Origin: an uncultured Prevotella sp.
GTDB taxonomy: Bacteria > Bacteroidota > Bacteroidia > Bacteroidales > Bacteroidaceae
Length of the DNA: 9,299 bases
NCBI GenBank assembly: GCA_905202125.1
Contig: CAJKQX010000084.1
Coordinates: 1-9,299 of the forward strand
Reading direction: 5' to 3'
Part shown: positions 1 through 7,908 of the stretch, piece by piece
Layout of the letters: the number at the start of each line of letters is the position of its first letter
Numbering within the stretch: position 1 is the stretch's first letter
Made by a program: the position numbers and the translations under genes
Notes under the pieces: generated by a model
Seen by the model: only the letters and a program-made list of their open reading frames with translations
Told to the model about the DNA's origin: nothing
Database searches by the model: none

Positions 1-1
1 G

Positions 2-32
2 GTCTACAGGCTTGAGTGAACTCGCCTCAGAC
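2..32 (-). other. Imperfect hairpin just downstream of the HU-LysM gene
   Basis: Three paired blocks are visible: GTCT (2-5) with AGAC (29-32), AGGC (8-11) with GCCT (24-27), and GAG (14-16) with CTC (21-23), closing on a four-base loop at 17-20 with small bulges between blocks. It sits about 15 nt past the stop codon of the last operon gene, where a transcription terminator would be expected. No U-run can be seen because the window ends immediately after it, so calling it a terminator is inference only. Confidence 0.3.
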
Positions 33-47
33 ACACTCAGTGAAACA

Positions 48-1235
48 CTACCATTCGTTTGGCTTTTTAATACGTTTATGACGGAGTTTGGGAATGTTGA
101 TTTTGTTGCCTTCTTTGAATTCTTTTTTGTCATTTACGGCTTCCACATAGCATTCCATACCCGGACCAAGATGTCTTTTGCTCAATGATGTCAGGGTCTC
201 CCCTTTCTTTACGGTCACTCTTTGTGCTATACCCTCGATTACGTATGCACCCGTTCTCACACGTGGATCTTTATTGTAGTTTGTCGCTGTTTTATCAATG
301 TTTATTTTGTCTTGTACGACCTTGGGGGTAACTGTTTTTGTGGTATCTGTTTTATGAACAGAGTCTGCCCCGATGGAAAGATTGTTCTTCAGTGACATAT
401 TATTAACAGTGACTACTTTTGATATCCCATTCAGTTTGTTTTGAACATATTTCAAGTTCTTATCCATCTGCTGTATGCGTTCATCACGTATGGACAATTG
501 GTCGTTGAAATAATATCCTCCGTAAATCAGAAGAACCATCTGTATGACAATGATGGACAACAATACATATATTAATTTCTTGTTTCCGGTATTTTCTTCC
601 ATTTGATTGCCAGAATTATCGTCCTCACTCTCATATTCGTTTGCTTGATGTGATTGCAACGACGGAGCGTCATCTTCTGTCGAATCATTTTCTTCTATTT
701 TCACATCGATATCGTCTGTCTTGGCTGGAGCATCGCTTGATGACGCAATAGGTTTCTCCTCGATATCAGTTTCCTTATTCTCTTCTGTGACAACAGATGC
801 TATCAAAACATCAGTGTTGTTTGCCACTTCGTTTACAGTCGTTTGTTCAGAGGCTGACGATGCATTGGTTTCGCTTTCTGTCTCTTCTTTTTCTGAATCC
901 AAATCCGAGAAATCAATACCATCATTGATCACTACTGTCTCAAATTGAGCAAAGGGGAGATTCACTCTTTCTTTCAATGTCGTGTCGGGAGTGAATGATA
1001 TTTTGTTTCGTCCTTCGATAACGATGCGTTCTCCGGTATTGACATCAACACTCTCACGAGAGCTGACACTTGTCAGTTTGAAAGTACCTAATCCTTTGAT
1101 TTTGACTTGTTTCTCATTGTTTTGCAGACGCTCGTTTATGACATCAAACATCGATTCCACAAACGACTCAGCATCCTTTTGAGACAAGTCATATTTGGTT
1201 ACAAGTATTGATGCAAGTTCAGATATCTTATTCAT
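48..1235 (-). CDS. Membrane-anchored HU-family DNA-binding protein with C-terminal LysM domain
   Basis: The 395-aa protein has four parts. Residues 1-95 resemble HU/IHF: helical N-terminus, the GLGTFKL turn at about 48-54, and a short beta-arm around a VNTGER sequence at 65-70. Residues 105-217 are a very acidic, Ser/Thr/Asn-rich low-complexity linker. Residues 221-244 are one hydrophobic span, preceded by Lys219-Lys220, which predicts an N-terminus in the cytoplasm. A probable coiled coil follows at 245-275. Residues 331-384 look like LysM, with VKKGETLTSLSKRHLG and the closing INIPKL. LysM domains bind peptidoglycan, so the predicted topology puts DNA binding inside and wall binding outside; a nucleoid-envelope tether is inference. 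The start codon overlaps the preceding HU gene by 8 nt, implying translational coupling. Similar HU-LysM proteins are annotated in Bacteroidetes, but I know of no settled function. Confidence 0.85.
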   Translation of the reverse strand: MNKISELASILVTKYDLSQKDAESFVESMFDVINERLQNNEKQVKIKGLGTFKLTSVSSRESVDVNTGERIVIEGRNKISFTPDTTLKERVNLPFAQFETVVINDGIDFSDLDSEKEETESETNASSASEQTTVNEVANNTDVLIASVVTEENKETDIEEKPIASSSDAPAKTDDIDVKIEENDSTEDDAPSLQSHQANEYESEDDNSGNQMEENTGNKKLIYVLLSIIVIQMVLLIYGGYYFNDQLSIRDERIQQMDKNLKYVQNKLNGISKVVTVNNMSLKNNLSIGADSVHKTDTTKTVTPKVVQDKINIDKTATNYNKDPRVRTGAYVIEGIAQRVTVKKGETLTSLSKRHLGPGMECYVEAVNDKKEFKEGNKINIPKLRHKRIKKPNEW

Positions 1236-1521
1236 TTTCAGATTCTACTTTTCTAAGTTTTTCTTTGATAGAAGCCACCGGTCGGAAATTAAGTACTATT
1301 TTTGGGGGTACCATCATGCGCTGACCTGTTGTGGGATTTACAACAATGCGCTCCATACGGTTTTTGAGTTCGAATGTGCCGAACGAGGGGATATGTACAT
1401 TCTCTCCATCATCAAATCTTGTAGCCATTGCCTCGATGATGCAACGCACGAGTTTCTGCGTATTTTCCTGTGAATAGCCGCAACGCTGAGACAATTCAGA
1501 GATATATTCTTTGTTATTCAT
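1228..1521 (-). CDS. HU-family DNA-binding protein (97 aa)
   Basis: This is a normal-length HU/IHF-like protein. It shows the N-terminal helical dimerisation region (residues 1-40), the conserved turn IPSFGTFELKN (44-54), and the DNA-binding beta-arm with VVNPTTGQ (60-67), whose Asn-Pro matches the proline that intercalates in the minor groove in HU and IHF. A FRP-x-SIKEKL end follows at 79-89. HU proteins bend and compact DNA as dimers. The gene begins 26 nt after rimO and overlaps the next HU-type gene by 8 nt, so the two are probably co-translated. A mixed dimer with the HU domain of the membrane-anchored neighbour is possible but is inference. Whether it is the main nucleoid HU of the cell or an accessory paralogue cannot be told here. 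Confidence 0.92.
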   Translation of the reverse strand: MNNKEYISELSQRCGYSQENTQKLVRCIIEAMATRFDDGENVHIPSFGTFELKNRMERIVVNPTTGQRMMVPPKIVLNFRPVASIKEKLRKVESENE

Positions 1522-1547
1522 TATGTTCTATTTCAATTTGGGGATAA

Positions 1548-2843
1548 TCATACAGTCTCAGCGTAAAGATCGAACTCGGTGCTGTCAACCACCTTCACGT
1601 CATAGAATGATCCTATATGTAATTTGCGTTCCGACTTGATCAATACCTCCGGGTCAACCTCAGGTGAGCAGAATTCGGACCGACCGATGTAATATCCGTT
1701 CTCGTAACTGTCGATTATGACACGTATCGTGGAGCCCACTTTCTTGCTTTCCACCTCTTCGCTGATGGTCTGCTGTACGGACATCAACATGTCAAGACGG
1801 TCTTGCTTCACCTCCGGGGGTATGTCATCCTCATAATGATTGGCACTGTATGTTCCATCTTCTTCGGAGTAAGCGAATGCTCCTAATCTTTCAAATTTGG
1901 CCCATTTCACAAATTCGAGCAATTCTTGAAAATCATCTTCCGTTTCACCGGGAAAGCCAACCATCATGGTTGTGCGCAGATGAATGCCCGGTACCTCTTC
2001 ACGTATCTTGGTTATGAGGTCAACAGTCTCCTGTTTGGTGACGTGACGGTGCATCCGTTTCAGCACATTGTCAGATATATGTTGCAAGGCAATGTCGAGA
2101 TACTTGCAGACATTGGGTTTGTTTTTGATTACATCAAGCAACTCCATCGGGAATTGATTGGGGTAGGCATAATGCAGACGAACCCACTCCACGCCTTGTA
2201 TATCGGCAATATCCGATATCAGTTCTGAGATATGCTGTTTGCCGTCGATGTCGCGTCCGTAGTATGTCAGCTCTTGTGCAATGATCTGAAATTCCTTCAC
2301 ACCATCTGCCACAAGTTCCCGCACTTCATCCAGTATATCAGCTTTAGGACGACTTACATGTTTTCCTGTTATTATAGGAATGGCACAATAGGCACAACGG
2401 CGGTCGCATCCTTCGCTTATTTTTAAATATGCGTAATGGTTGGGGGTAGTGAGATGTCTCTTGCCGACACAGGAATCTATCTCCGATTTTCCCAGTTCGA
2501 GAAGTAGGTTTTTATAATCGAATTTACCATAATACTTGTCTACTTGAGGTATTTCCGCCTCAAGTTCACTCTTATAACGTTGCGACAAGCATCCCATGAC
2601 ATACAGTTTCTTGATGCGACCTTCCTCTTTGGCTTTGGCAAATTCGAGAATAGTGTCGATGCTTTCTTGTTTGGCATCCTCGATGAAACCGCAAGTATTG
2701 ATGACGGCAATCTCTCCTTCGATGCAATCGGCATCGTGAGTGCAATGATAACCGTTGGCTTCAAACTGGCGCATGAGCCCCTCGGTGTCTACCAGATTTT
2801 TGGAACAACCGAGAGTAACAAAGTCTATCTGTCCTTTTTTCAT
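1548..2843 (-). CDS. rimO: Ribosomal protein S12 methylthiotransferase RimO
   Basis: A radical-SAM methylthiotransferase of 431 aa, the usual RimO length. The N-terminal MTTase domain starts with FVTLGCSKNLVDTEG, the RimO signature, and supplies three cluster cysteines at Cys13, Cys51 (NTCGFI) and Cys85 (GCLSQR). The radical-SAM core carries the second 4Fe-4S cluster in GCDRRCAYCAIP (Cys146, Cys150, Cys153). The last roughly 65 residues form the TRAM domain that contacts the substrate. The family adds a methylthio group to a conserved aspartate of ribosomal protein S12. GCSKNLVD and the short TRAM region argue for RimO over the tRNA enzymes MiaB and MtaB. Its ATG overlaps the ftsY stop in an ATGA junction, so translation is probably coupled to ftsY. 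All catalytic cysteines are present and nothing suggests damage. Confidence 0.97.
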   Translation of the reverse strand: MKKGQIDFVTLGCSKNLVDTEGLMRQFEANGYHCTHDADCIEGEIAVINTCGFIEDAKQESIDTILEFAKAKEEGRIKKLYVMGCLSQRYKSELEAEIPQVDKYYGKFDYKNLLLELGKSEIDSCVGKRHLTTPNHYAYLKISEGCDRRCAYCAIPIITGKHVSRPKADILDEVRELVADGVKEFQIIAQELTYYGRDIDGKQHISELISDIADIQGVEWVRLHYAYPNQFPMELLDVIKNKPNVCKYLDIALQHISDNVLKRMHRHVTKQETVDLITKIREEVPGIHLRTTMMVGFPGETEDDFQELLEFVKWAKFERLGAFAYSEEDGTYSANHYEDDIPPEVKQDRLDMLMSVQQTISEEVESKKVGSTIRVIIDSYENGYYIGRSEFCSPEVDPEVLIKSERKLHIGSFYDVKVVDSTEFDLYAETV

Positions 2844-3796
2844 TGATTTTTGAATAAGGAGTCTACAAATTGGCGTTTATTGAACAGTTGAAGCGCATCC
2901 ATCGATTCGCCCAATCCTATATATTTTACAGGCACCTTTAGTTGGTCACTGATACCTATCACGACACCGCCTTTGGCTGTTCCGTCCAATTTTGTTATTG
3001 CCAACGAACTGATTGGTGTTACCGTCGAAAATTGTTTGGCTTGTTCGAAAGCATTCTGACCGGTACTGCCATCAAGTACGAGCAATACTTCATCGGGTGC
3101 TTCAGGCAATACTTTTTTCATAACATCCTTAATCTTCTTCAGCTCATTCATCAGACCGATCTTGTTGTGGAGTCGGCCCGCAGTATCGATTAGAACAACA
3201 TCTGCATCATTCGCTTTGGCAGAAGAGAGGGTGTCAAAAGCAACCGATGCGGGGTCCGAACCCATCTGCTGTTTTATCACAGGTACCCCTACTCGTTCGC
3301 CCCAGATACATATCTGGTCTACGGCAGCTGCTCTGAATGTGTCTGCGGCACCTATATAAACTTTCTTGCCGGCTTTCTTGAATTGATAAGCCAATTTACC
3401 GATGGTTGTGGTCTTGCCTACACCGTTGACTCCAACCACGAGAATGACATAAGGCTTGTGATCAGTCGGTAACTCCCAATCATCGTTGTCGCCGTTGTTA
3501 TTCTCTGAAAGCAACGCCGCAATTTCATCGCGCAAAATAGCATTCAACTCGGATGTTGAGACGTATTTGTCTCGGGCCACGCGTTCCTCTATACGTTTGA
3601 TAATCTTCAAAGTAGTCTCGACACCTATATCCGAGGTAATGAGAACTTCCTCCAAATTATCAAGAACATCGTCATCGACTGTTGATTTACCGGTAATAGC
3701 CCTCGCTATCTTATTAAAAACACTGTTTTTGGTCTTCTCCAGTCCACCATCAAGTATTTCCTTCTTGTTTTTGTTGAAAAATCCGAAAATTCCCAT
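2840..3796 (-). CDS. ftsY: Signal recognition particle receptor FtsY
   Basis: An SRP-family GTPase of 318 aa that docks SRP-ribosome complexes at the inner membrane for co-translational membrane-protein insertion. Visible motifs: P-loop GVNGVGKT (122-129), the insertion-box sequence DTFRAAA (152-158), DTAGR (204-208), and TKLDGTAKGG (268-277) giving guanine specificity and the closing loop. Residues 20-100 form the helical N domain. The protein begins with MGIFGFFNKNKK, a short amphipathic basic segment suited to membrane contact. The long acidic A domain of E. coli FtsY is absent, as in many other phyla. FtsY is distinguished from Ffh by the lack of a C-terminal Met-rich M domain. It is the first gene of a compact operon with rimO and two HU-type genes. 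A -7 box lies about 50 nt upstream. Confidence 0.97.
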   Translation of the reverse strand: MGIFGFFNKNKKEILDGGLEKTKNSVFNKIARAITGKSTVDDDVLDNLEEVLITSDIGVETTLKIIKRIEERVARDKYVSTSELNAILRDEIAALLSENNNGDNDDWELPTDHKPYVILVVGVNGVGKTTTIGKLAYQFKKAGKKVYIGAADTFRAAAVDQICIWGERVGVPVIKQQMGSDPASVAFDTLSSAKANDADVVLIDTAGRLHNKIGLMNELKKIKDVMKKVLPEAPDEVLLVLDGSTGQNAFEQAKQFSTVTPISSLAITKLDGTAKGGVVIGISDQLKVPVKYIGLGESMDALQLFNKRQFVDSLFKNQ

Positions 3797-3849
3797 TAAA
3801 TATTGTTTATTAAATAATTATATTTGTCGGTTATTAACCTTATAATTTG

Positions 3850-3857
3850 CAAAAATA
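3850..3857 (-). promoter_or_regulatory. Candidate Bacteroidetes -7 box for the ftsY operon
   Basis: Read on the minus strand the site is TATTTTTG, matching the Bacteroidetes sigma-ABfr consensus TAnnTTTG, and it is followed by CAAAT. It lies 53 nt before the ftsY ATG, giving a leader of roughly 45 nt. No clear TTTG -33 element is seen 19-21 nt upstream, where the sequence is almost pure A/T. This is the only good -7 match in the gap between the restriction module and ftsY. Confidence 0.5.
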
Positions 3858-3896
3858 CTAAATTAATTCGATAATTTTAATTTTTAATCTTTTGAA

Positions 3897-3921
3897 CTTA
3901 AAATATCTTGTAATATTTAAG
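3897..3921 (-). repeat. AT-rich inverted repeat between the restriction module and ftsY
   Basis: CTTAAAATAT (3897-3906) pairs with ATATTTAAG (3913-3921) apart from one extra A, with a six-base loop. It lies 55 nt after the stop of the large restriction gene and about 40 nt before the ftsY -7 box. It could be a weak terminator for the upstream gene, but the stem has only one G-C pair and no clean U-run follows, so insulation may be poor and some read-through into ftsY is possible. Confidence 0.3.
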
Positions 3922-3975
3922 CTGTCTGAAACTGTTAATTTCAATAATATCCACAGATTACAATATGATGCATTT

Positions 3976-6900
3976 TCACATCGGTTTTATCATTGATTCT
4001 ATTAAGGCGATTTCTTCTTTTGAAAGACTGTATTTAGCATAGAGTTGCGCATCTATTTCGGCTATGCTCTTGCTCCAATCTATGTCGCTGTTAGATGTGA
4101 AATCTTGAACTGGAACCAATGCGAATTTCTCTTTTGAAATCTGTTGGGTAGCCGCTAACTGAGAAACCATGAATCGAACAAATTGTGTTCTTGCATATCT
4201 GAAGATGTTATCAGCTTCTTCTTTTGTGTCAGCACTTCCAAACACCAAATAAGTTTCTGTACAAATTTCATATGGTTCGAGCATGTTCAAAGATGAAAGG
4301 ATTTTCTTTCGTCCTTCCTTATCAGATTGTCCTGCATGTTCGGCCGATAGTCGTGAAATTATTACCTTCCACTGTGGAATCATTTTTCTACCGACTTTTA
4401 TAAGAGTTTCATCATATAAGCCTTTACCTTGATTGGTCTTTAGTGTCAAGTTTCCTGTTTTCATTGGTTTGATATTGGTTGCCAATCCAAAAGGTTTACG
4501 GGAAGTTACAATGGAATTGAAATACAAATCGGTTCTATCTTTTACTTTTTCCACGATGTTTATTGCTTCTGTCTGTCGGATAAATTCTTCCTTTGTTGCA
4601 AAATTTCTAACAGAAACAGATCTTTCACCGTTTCTGATAGAAATAAACTCGCAGTCTCCTTCATATTTTTTATCCCATAGGAAATAGCACACGCCACCGG
4701 CAATATCAACATTAGTAAAGCAATCTCTTGAATCTGTAAAATCGAAGATTTTAGAGATGCGGCGGTCTTTGAACATTGATTCGCGGAATGTACCGAGACC
4801 TTTTCCGTCCGTAAACCATTTGGCTGGCATAATCATGCAAATTCTTTTCGGTTTGATTTCGCGTGCAAAATCTACAAACATATTATAGAGTGGTTTAGCA
4901 CTGACACCGGCACCACCATCATTAGTTTGATACGGCGGATTGCTGATGATTGTATCAAAATTCATATCTTTTAATTGCTTTATTATCTTTTCGTTGTTTT
5001 TACCGATTAAATCATACGAGTTGAAATCGGAGTATATATTTTCAATCGGCATACAGAGCAAGGTGTAAATCTTGCGTGTAAATTCGTATGCCAATGTAGA
5101 GGTTGGAATTGCATATATTCTTGCCTTAACTTTCTCCCCAAACCTCTTGTATAAAGCTATGGTGAACTCGCCCTGCTTTGATGCAATATCAAGGAATTTT
5201 GCATCTTCCTTTTTATTCAGTTCTTCAAACGGCAGGATTGCAACCATTTCGTCAGCAATATGTGCAGGTGTGACAATCTCCGAGTCTGACAAGCGACCGA
5301 ACTTGCGCATGGCAATCTCCACACGCTCAATGGGCTGAAGAGCGGTATCGTGAATTAGATCGTTGGTATTCTCAATTTTATAGTCGAGTTTCTTCAATAT
5401 AAACGGATTACTCTTTTGTTGAATAATTCTTAATACATTGATATCCAATCCAAGATTTTTGCAGATACGCTGATTGCCTTCCGTTAGCGGAATGGCATCA
5501 ATAATTTCCTTTAATGACATTACTTTCGATTCCGTCATAAATGCAAAAAAGAGGATGCGTGCATAATAGGCGGCCAAACGTTTTGTGAGTTTATCGTCCT
5601 CTACCTCTTGCGGTTGTTCTGGTTGCGGAGTGTTATTGTTCTCCTGTCCGGCATTCTCATTCTCTGGTCCATCTGTTTCATCAGGAGTCTCAATATCATT
5701 GCCTTCGCCTTCTACAGGTTTTATCTGCAAGCCGTTTTTAGCGTCAATGGGAACAACACTTAGAATGACTTTAAGTATATCAGCATCACCCAACAGAATG
5801 TTATCCGCTGGAATCTCAGTAGCATCGTCCATAATACTGCGATTACGGGAATATTCGCGAACTGCATCTGTGATGTTGGCAGGTGTCACCTTTTGTAGCT
5901 TATTTTTGTTGAGCACGATGATAGGAGAAACGGATAGTTCCTTTGCTATACGTTCCTTCAACTGCACATTGCCTTGAACCTCCGTATTGACATTATAGAG
6001 CTGTGATTTTAACTCCTGCAGACGGAACATACGGTTAGGGTCGAAATCCACCAACAGAGTTTGCGGCTTCATATTGTATTTGATGATATTCCCGTTTTTA
6101 TCCTTAAAGGTTGTGACATACTGGTTTTGCAAACGGAATATCGCCTGGTCGTATTCTTGTGGAGATGCTGTTCCTTTAAGATAAATCATCGTATCCCATT
6201 GCGGAACGGTCGTACCGGTCAGCATACGATTGACGGTCAATGTCAGTGTCTTGCAGTTCTTCTCCTCGCAAGCCTTGATGACACGTTTGACATCGTCTGT
6301 ACTTTTATATTTCTTTATATCATCAAAGCCTGCAATATTAAGTATCTCGTATTCTCCAAGATTCTTAAACCGATTCTTATTTTCGCAAATCAATGCTGCC
6401 ATGGCATCACATGAAGAACGGAAAGGCAATACCATTACGATATGACGGCACATCTTGCCTTCCTTGATTTTGTCGTAATCAAGAAATCCAAGCAAATTCT
6501 CATCTTCTTTCGAACCGTCAATTATTTCCAGTAAATCCAATACCTCCGTTTCATGCATAAACTGTCGATGGCTGTTGTCTGCCTTAGAAATCATTGAATG
6601 TGAACGGAACAACTCGGAAAATGCGTGAGTGATACCATTCTTACGCAATTCCTCCATCTTTTTCATAGAAGAGGTATTAGGATTGAATGCAAAACGAATC
6701 ATCTGTGGGAAACCATAATATGGATTATCCCATTCGTTGCATCCGTCCTCTTTCAGATGTTTGTTGTCCCATTGCTTTTGGGCATCAATGATATCCGTAA
6801 ACTGTACGAACGCAATGATGTCATCTTTCTGAAATTCGTCACCCATCAAAATACGATATGGTGTACCTGAAAGATGTATTCTGACTTTTGTATTTAATGC

Positions 6901-7905
6901 TTTTACTGCTTCTTCAACTTGGTCTATGGTCTCAAAACCATCTACACTTTTCAACTCCTTTGCTATCTCTGATTTCTTGAAATGTTGCTCTTGCAGAACT
7001 TGTCCGTATGATGCTGCACGAGCACCGAAATGTGTCTCGTCAATAATCAGCAAATCAATCTGATGTTCGAATACTTCTTTGTGCTTCTCCTTTATATTTT
7101 CGCCTTGCAAGTCCTGTAATGTCAAGAACAATGCAACTTTCTCATTAGCCGCGAGTGTATCTGCAATAATTGTTTCACTACGTTTCAACGATTTGCTATT
7201 CAAGAATTTATAACCGGCAAAATCGATATGACTCTCAATCGTCTTTTTCCATTCCTCTTCTACATCGGCTTTTGCAGAAACGATAACGACAATATTTGCA
7301 TCCATTTCTTTGGCGCAACACATTGCTGTGAATGATTTGCCGAACCGCATGACTGCATACAGCAACAGATTCGTGTGTCCTGCTGCTATTGCCATCTTGA
7401 AATTGTCGATTACCTGTTGTTGGTTCTCCCTCGGTACGAAAGTTTCTTTACGCTCATAAGTGAATGTCTGCGGCAATCTGTCGGGAGTGTAAAACTGATA
7501 TTTGCCATCCTTTCTGATGGCACTTTGGTGAATATCTGATATGGCTTCATTCAAATCGTTTATTGTGGCTTCCTTGAAAAACTCATTCGAGTAGTAGGAT
7601 AAGTCCTTAAACGTATCAGGCTGTAGCCGCTCCCTGCCTTTCTCATGCTCCAGAAAAGCGTGAACTGCATAATCACGGAATATGGTTCCCTCATCAATTT
7701 GTGCAGAATGCTCATACCGTTTCACCAGATGGGGAAATACCGTTTTCCATTCCTCAAGACGTACACACACACCTCGTGCCGTATCGCCAACCTTCAAATA
7801 GTTGGGCACGTCCTCGGTTGAAAACGCATAGATATGCGGTTCTACTCTTCCTATGATTATATCATCAAGAAGCGTCGTGTCTTTTCTTGTGTGTATATCT
7901 GCCAT
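3976..7905 (-). CDS. GIY-YIG-like / SF2 helicase / Eco57I-class N6-adenine methyltransferase fusion
   Basis: A 1309-aa multidomain restriction-modification-type protein. Residues 24-58 (HIYAFST then YLKVGDT and Arg49) resemble the GIY-YIG nuclease fold of the T5orf172/MUG113 type. Residues about 160-600 are a superfamily 2 motor: Walker A AVMRFGKS (184-191), DETH box (289-292), SGTPY (346-350), and a motif VI-like QAIFRLQ (587-593). Residues 725-775 are an acidic Asn/Gln/Pro linker. Residues about 860-1110 form an N6-adenine methyltransferase: TPAHIADEM (879-887), SAM motif FLDIASKQGEF (904-914), catalytic NPPY (989-992), and IMPAKWF (1025-1031). The last roughly 170 residues, ending in IDWSKSIAEID and IKPM, are typical of Eco57I-like enzymes and may hold target recognition. 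No PD-(D/E)XK site is evident, so the GIY-YIG-like part is the likely nuclease (inference). It starts 3 nt after the upstream gene's stop, so the two are almost surely co-transcribed. Confidence 0.85.
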   Translation of the reverse strand: MADIHTRKDTTLLDDIIIGRVEPHIYAFSTEDVPNYLKVGDTARGVCVRLEEWKTVFPHLVKRYEHSAQIDEGTIFRDYAVHAFLEHEKGRERLQPDTFKDLSYYSNEFFKEATINDLNEAISDIHQSAIRKDGKYQFYTPDRLPQTFTYERKETFVPRENQQQVIDNFKMAIAAGHTNLLLYAVMRFGKSFTAMCCAKEMDANIVVIVSAKADVEEEWKKTIESHIDFAGYKFLNSKSLKRSETIIADTLAANEKVALFLTLQDLQGENIKEKHKEVFEHQIDLLIIDETHFGARAASYGQVLQEQHFKKSEIAKELKSVDGFETIDQVEEAVKALNTKVRIHLSGTPYRILMGDEFQKDDIIAFVQFTDIIDAQKQWDNKHLKEDGCNEWDNPYYGFPQMIRFAFNPNTSSMKKMEELRKNGITHAFSELFRSHSMISKADNSHRQFMHETEVLDLLEIIDGSKEDENLLGFLDYDKIKEGKMCRHIVMVLPFRSSCDAMAALICENKNRFKNLGEYEILNIAGFDDIKKYKSTDDVKRVIKACEEKNCKTLTLTVNRMLTGTTVPQWDTMIYLKGTASPQEYDQAIFRLQNQYVTTFKDKNGNIIKYNMKPQTLLVDFDPNRMFRLQELKSQLYNVNTEVQGNVQLKERIAKELSVSPIIVLNKNKLQKVTPANITDAVREYSRNRSIMDDATEIPADNILLGDADILKVILSVVPIDAKNGLQIKPVEGEGNDIETPDETDGPENENAGQENNNTPQPEQPQEVEDDKLTKRLAAYYARILFFAFMTESKVMSLKEIIDAIPLTEGNQRICKNLGLDINVLRIIQQKSNPFILKKLDYKIENTNDLIHDTALQPIERVEIAMRKFGRLSDSEIVTPAHIADEMVAILPFEELNKKEDAKFLDIASKQGEFTIALYKRFGEKVKARIYAIPTSTLAYEFTRKIYTLLCMPIENIYSDFNSYDLIGKNNEKIIKQLKDMNFDTIISNPPYQTNDGGAGVSAKPLYNMFVDFAREIKPKRICMIMPAKWFTDGKGLGTFRESMFKDRRISKIFDFTDSRDCFTNVDIAGGVCYFLWDKKYEGDCEFISIRNGERSVSVRNFATKEEFIRQTEAINIVEKVKDRTDLYFNSIVTSRKPFGLATNIKPMKTGNLTLKTNQGKGLYDETLIKVGRKMIPQWKVIISRLSAEHAGQSDKEGRKKILSSLNMLEPYEICTETYLVFGSADTKEEADNIFRYARTQFVRFMVSQLAATQQISKEKFALVPVQDFTSNSDIDWSKSIAEIDAQLYAKYSLSKEEIALIESMIKPM
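7763..7772 (-). repeat. Short (GT)5 tract inside the GIY-YIG-like coding segment
   Basis: Ten bases of alternating AC on the plus strand (GT in the coding sense) encode part of the GVCVR segment around residues 44-49. Five units is short for phase variation, but slippage here would shift the frame near the start of the 1309-aa gene. No other simple tract was noticed in the two restriction genes. Confidence 0.6.
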
Positions 7906-7908
7906 AGT

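Noticed and set aside
3..188. Plus-strand frame open from the left edge to a TGA at 186-188
   Set aside because: It runs antisense to the well-supported LysM coding region and shows a Phe-rich composition typical of a shadow frame.
3797..3975. Possible riboswitch or small RNA in the gap before ftsY
   Set aside because: The stretch is A/T-rich with only one weak stem; no conserved riboswitch pattern was recognised.
5585..5977. Plus-strand Ser-rich open frame opposite the large restriction gene
   Set aside because: It is the antisense of the acidic Asn/Gln/Pro linker and adjoining sequence; the repeated composition explains its openness.
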